Origin: a bacterium
GTDB lineage: Bacteria; UBA9089; JASEGY01
Reading direction: 5' to 3'
Length of the DNA: 7,142 nucleotides
Assembly (NCBI GenBank): GCA_030019105.1
Contig: JASEGY010000179.1
Location: 1-7,142 of the forward strand
Part shown: positions 5,660-7,142 of the stretch, one piece after another
Numbering within the stretch: the first letter of the stretch is position 1
Layout: each line of letters begins with the position of its first letter
Notes under the pieces: generated by a model
What the model was told of the DNA's origin: nothing
The model's database searches: none
Seen by the model: the letters and a program-made list of their open reading frames with translations, nothing else
Translations under genes and position numbers: made by a program

Positions 5660-6007
5660 ATGGCTCCTATAATTAATATGGAAGGTTACTTTGATTTCTT
5701 AGATAAAGATGATATTCGCATTCAAGGTACTCGAGTCGGGATAGAAACCGTCCTGGAAGACTATCTGAACGCGTCCAGTCCGGAAGAAATCGCGATTCGC
5801 TATCCAACGCTGACAATAGAACAAGTGTATGCTACTATTACCTATTATTTTCATAATCAACGGGAAATTGATCAGTATCTGGAACGATGGCGAAAATATG
5901 CGACCGAATCCTGGCAGAAGCAGGTACAGAACCCTTCCCCTGCGGTGAGGCGTCTTCGTGAATTAAAACAGCAAAGACATGCACACTCAATAGTCTCTAT
6001 GGTATGA
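5660..6007 (+). CDS. DUF433 antitoxin-like protein (module 3)
   Basis: The 115-residue protein contains a DUF433 domain at about residues 14-75: DKDDIRIQGTRVGIETVLEDYLNASSPEEIAIRYPTLTIEQVYATITYYFHNQREI. It includes the typical 'GTRv-ie-vl', 's-eEia-rYP-Lt-eqvyA-i-YY' helix-turn-helix-like pattern. DUF433 proteins are common predicted antitoxins and DNA-binding autorepressors of PIN-like toxins. The rest (about 76-115) is a charged helix that probably contacts the toxin. The ribosome-binding site aaggaggtg lies at 5641-5649, about 11 bases upstream of the ATG, slightly long. Its stop overlaps the next start in ATGA (6004-6007), so the pair is translationally coupled. Confidence 0.85.
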   Translation: MAPIINMEGYFDFLDKDDIRIQGTRVGIETVLEDYLNASSPEEIAIRYPTLTIEQVYATITYYFHNQREIDQYLERWRKYATESWQKQVQNPSPAVRRLRELKQQRHAHSIVSMV

Positions 6008-6366
6008 ACAAACGATGCTACCTTGTAGATGAGAACACGACTCCTGCCCTTGTTGATCAGTTGCAACGACGTCAACCGACCATGAGCGTACTGAAGGTTG
6101 GTGATGAGATGGCTCTCCCGAAGGGGACTGCTGATCCCGACATACTCTTGTGGCTGGAACGAAATGGATTTAGTTTGGTGACACGTAACAGGAAATCTAT
6201 GCCTCGCCATTTGCAAGAGCATTTGGTAAAAGGGCATCATGTGCCCGGTATCTTTACCTTGAAACCACAGGCAGCGCTTGGAGACATTCTTGACGATCTC
6301 GTATTCATCTGGGAAGTTGCGGAACCGGATGAATACCAGGATCAAATTGTTCATATCCCATTATAA
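6004..6366 (+). CDS. DUF5615 PIN-like putative toxin (module 3)
   Basis: This 120-residue protein fits DUF5615, a PIN-like nuclease family usually encoded after DUF433 antitoxins. Visible landmarks are YLVDENTTPALVDQL at 6-20 with acidic D9 and E10, GTADPDILLWLERNGFSLVTRNRKSMPRHL at 41-70 with D44 and D46, and GHHVPGIFTLKP at 78-89. In PIN-like members of this group the strand after 'lvT' normally ends in an aspartate (TRDK or TADKDF); here it reads TRNRK, with N62 in that place. I recall a 'TRNRKSMP' style as a recognised sub-branch, so this may be a family trait, not a lesion. RNase activity is inferred and not certain. Confidence 0.82.
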   Translation: MNKRCYLVDENTTPALVDQLQRRQPTMSVLKVGDEMALPKGTADPDILLWLERNGFSLVTRNRKSMPRHLQEHLVKGHHVPGIFTLKPQAALGDILDDLVFIWEVAEPDEYQDQIVHIPL

Positions 6367-6465
6367 TCCTACAGGTTATGAGGCTGTCACCATAGAGTGG
6401 TAAGGAAGCAAGATAGCACAATGAGTTAGGAGACTTTTGTCACTCCAAGGAGGTGAAAAACGAAG
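6367..6465. other. Short intergenic gap between TA modules 3 and 4
   Basis: These 99 bases separate the two modules. I see only a minor inverted pair, accatagagtggt (6390-6402), with a four-base stem, and the ribosome-binding site aaggaggtg at 6449-6457 belonging to module 4. There is no clear terminator and no convincing promoter pair, so it is open whether module 4 is transcribed with module 3. Confidence 0.5.
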
Positions 6466-6705
6466 ATGCCAACTACTACTGTGCAGGTAAGAGATGATGG
6501 AGTCATCAGGATTCCTCCGGAAATGATGGAGAAATACGGATTAATTCCCAATCAGCCGATTGAAATTATGGAAGAAGAGGAAGGGTTGAAAATAATGGGG
6601 ATAAAAAAAGACCCTTATGAGGAATTTGTAGAGCTTTTAGAAGAAGGATTAAAGGGGATTGAATGGAAGGAAATAGAAAAAGGGAGAAAAGATAGATGCT
6701 TTTAG
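6466..6705 (+). CDS. AbrB/SpoVT-type antitoxin (VapB-like, module 4)
   Basis: The 79-residue protein opens with a swapped-hairpin AbrB domain at about 1-46: TTVQVRDDGVIRIPPEMMEKYGLIPNQPIEIMEEEEGLKIM. The 'v-v--dG-i-IP-e--ek-gl-pnq-iei-e-e-gl-i' repeat of strands is characteristic and binds operator DNA as a dimer. Residues 50-79 (DPYEEFVELLEEGLKGIEWKEIEKGRKD) form a charged helix likely to bind the PIN toxin. The ATG follows aaggaggtg (6449-6457), with a leader closely resembling that of module 3. It overlaps the toxin gene by 10 bases. Confidence 0.88.
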   Translation: MPTTTVQVRDDGVIRIPPEMMEKYGLIPNQPIEIMEEEEGLKIMGIKKDPYEEFVELLEEGLKGIEWKEIEKGRKDRCF

Positions 6706-7124
6706 GTAGCGATACAGGGTTTTTGATAGGGTTGGCAAATAGAAAGAAGGCGTGTCTTGATATTTGGTCAACTATTAGGAAGAAAGAAAACGACCTGGCA
6801 ATTTCAGTCATTTCCTTAAATGAACTGTTGGTGTATTATTACAAAAGAGGAAAGTCAGAAAAGGCGAAGAGGTTAATTAGATTAAGCAAGAGGTTGGAGA
6901 ATGTCCATCTGATTCCTGTAACGGTGGAAATTGCTGAAGCCTCTGCTGGATATCGGCATGGATTAGGTATGCCAACTATTGATTCTTTAATTTTGGCAAC
7001 CTTTGTTCTGAAAGGATGTACCCAAGTATATACGACTGATTCCCACTTTGATGCAGCTAAAAAACAAAAGGTTATTGAAGTAATAAAAGGTATCCTCTTC
7101 AAATTTAATGGGTATCTGTTGTAA
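6696..7124 (+). CDS. PIN-domain RNase toxin (VapC-like, module 4)
   Basis: The 142-residue protein is a PIN-domain ribonuclease of the VapC type. The four expected acidic residues are present: D6 in GSDTGFLIGL, E43 in ISLNELL, D96 in MPTIDSLILAT, and D115 in VYTTDSHFD. This set binds the catalytic metal ions, so it looks active. VapC toxins cut tRNA or rRNA loops; the specific target cannot be read from sequence. The ATG at 6696 lies inside the antitoxin gene. The last two codons (leucine and stop, 7119-7124) fall in the first unit of a 7-bp tandem repeat, so its C-terminus could vary with repeat changes. Confidence 0.9.
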   Translation: MLLGSDTGFLIGLANRKKACLDIWSTIRKKENDLAISVISLNELLVYYYKRGKSEKAKRLIRLSKRLENVHLIPVTVEIAEASAGYRHGLGMPTIDSLILATFVLKGCTQVYTTDSHFDAAKKQKVIEVIKGILFKFNGYLL

Positions 7125-7142
7125 GTTGTAAGTTGTAAGTTG
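7118..7142 (+). repeat. 7-bp tandem repeat (GTTGTAA), at least 3.5 copies, running off the window
   Basis: Full units are at 7118-7124, 7125-7131 and 7132-7138, with a partial one at 7139-7142. The first unit contains the stop codon of the PIN toxin gene. The 7-bp unit is not a multiple of three, but expansion downstream of the stop would not change the protein. The total length is unknown because the window ends inside it. Confidence 0.9.

Noticed and set aside
5872..6354. 160-codon open frame on the - strand
   Set aside because: It lies wholly opposite the DUF433/DUF5615 genes, which have clear family motifs and ribosome-binding sites. The reverse translation shows no family pattern and no leader.

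Overview
The window is a bacterial chromosomal segment of moderate GC content from an organism I cannot place to phylum. Four housekeeping-type genes lie on the + strand: histidinol-phosphate aminotransferase (hisC), a 54-residue Trm112-like zinc-ribbon protein, a short SppA-type signal peptide peptidase, and the TldD metalloprotease. Interleaved are four two-gene toxin-antitoxin (TA) modules and several repeat classes. The mix of unrelated housekeeping genes, dense TA modules, small non-coding mobile elements and short 'atccgcaatcc'-type repeats is typical of draft genomes from uncultured bacteria. That placement is an impression, not a sequence-proven assignment.

Layout: 1-80, right half of a MITE-like element (copy A, cut by the window edge); 108-1178 hisC; 1194-1681 TA module 1 (small antitoxin plus ParE/RelE-like toxin); 1666-2331 remnant of a one-domain sodium/calcium exchanger-like gene, split by a 150-bp MITE-like element (copy B, 1930-2079) and carrying two further apparent frameshifts; 2366-2888 TA module 2 (HicB/HicA); 2978-4010 Trm112-like gene and sppA, bracketed by a 30-bp inverted repeat pair (29/30 matching); 4065-4100 a 9-bp tandem repeat; 4111-5475 tldD; 5480-5629 MITE-like element copy C; 5660-6366 TA module 3 (DUF433 plus DUF5615 PIN-like); 6466-7124 TA module 4 (AbrB-type antitoxin plus PIN-domain toxin); 7118-7142 a 7-bp tandem repeat running off the end. 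No convincing gene lies on the - strand.

The most informative observation is the repeated 150-bp element. Copies B and C are the same length, align without gaps in opposite orientation (about 124 of 150 positions by hand), have imperfect terminal inverted repeats, and are flanked by TA dinucleotides. Deleting copy B with one TA exactly rejoins the exchanger reading frame, so the insertion event and its target duplication can be read directly. The ends of the element create TATAGT/TATAAT hexamers next to hisC and TA module 3, so it may also supply promoter parts.

The four TA modules are from different families. Each has an antitoxin-first order, overlapping genes and a near-perfect aaggaggtg ribosome-binding site. 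I see no multi-gene system that looks wholly new; the novelty is in the mobile element and the TA clustering.
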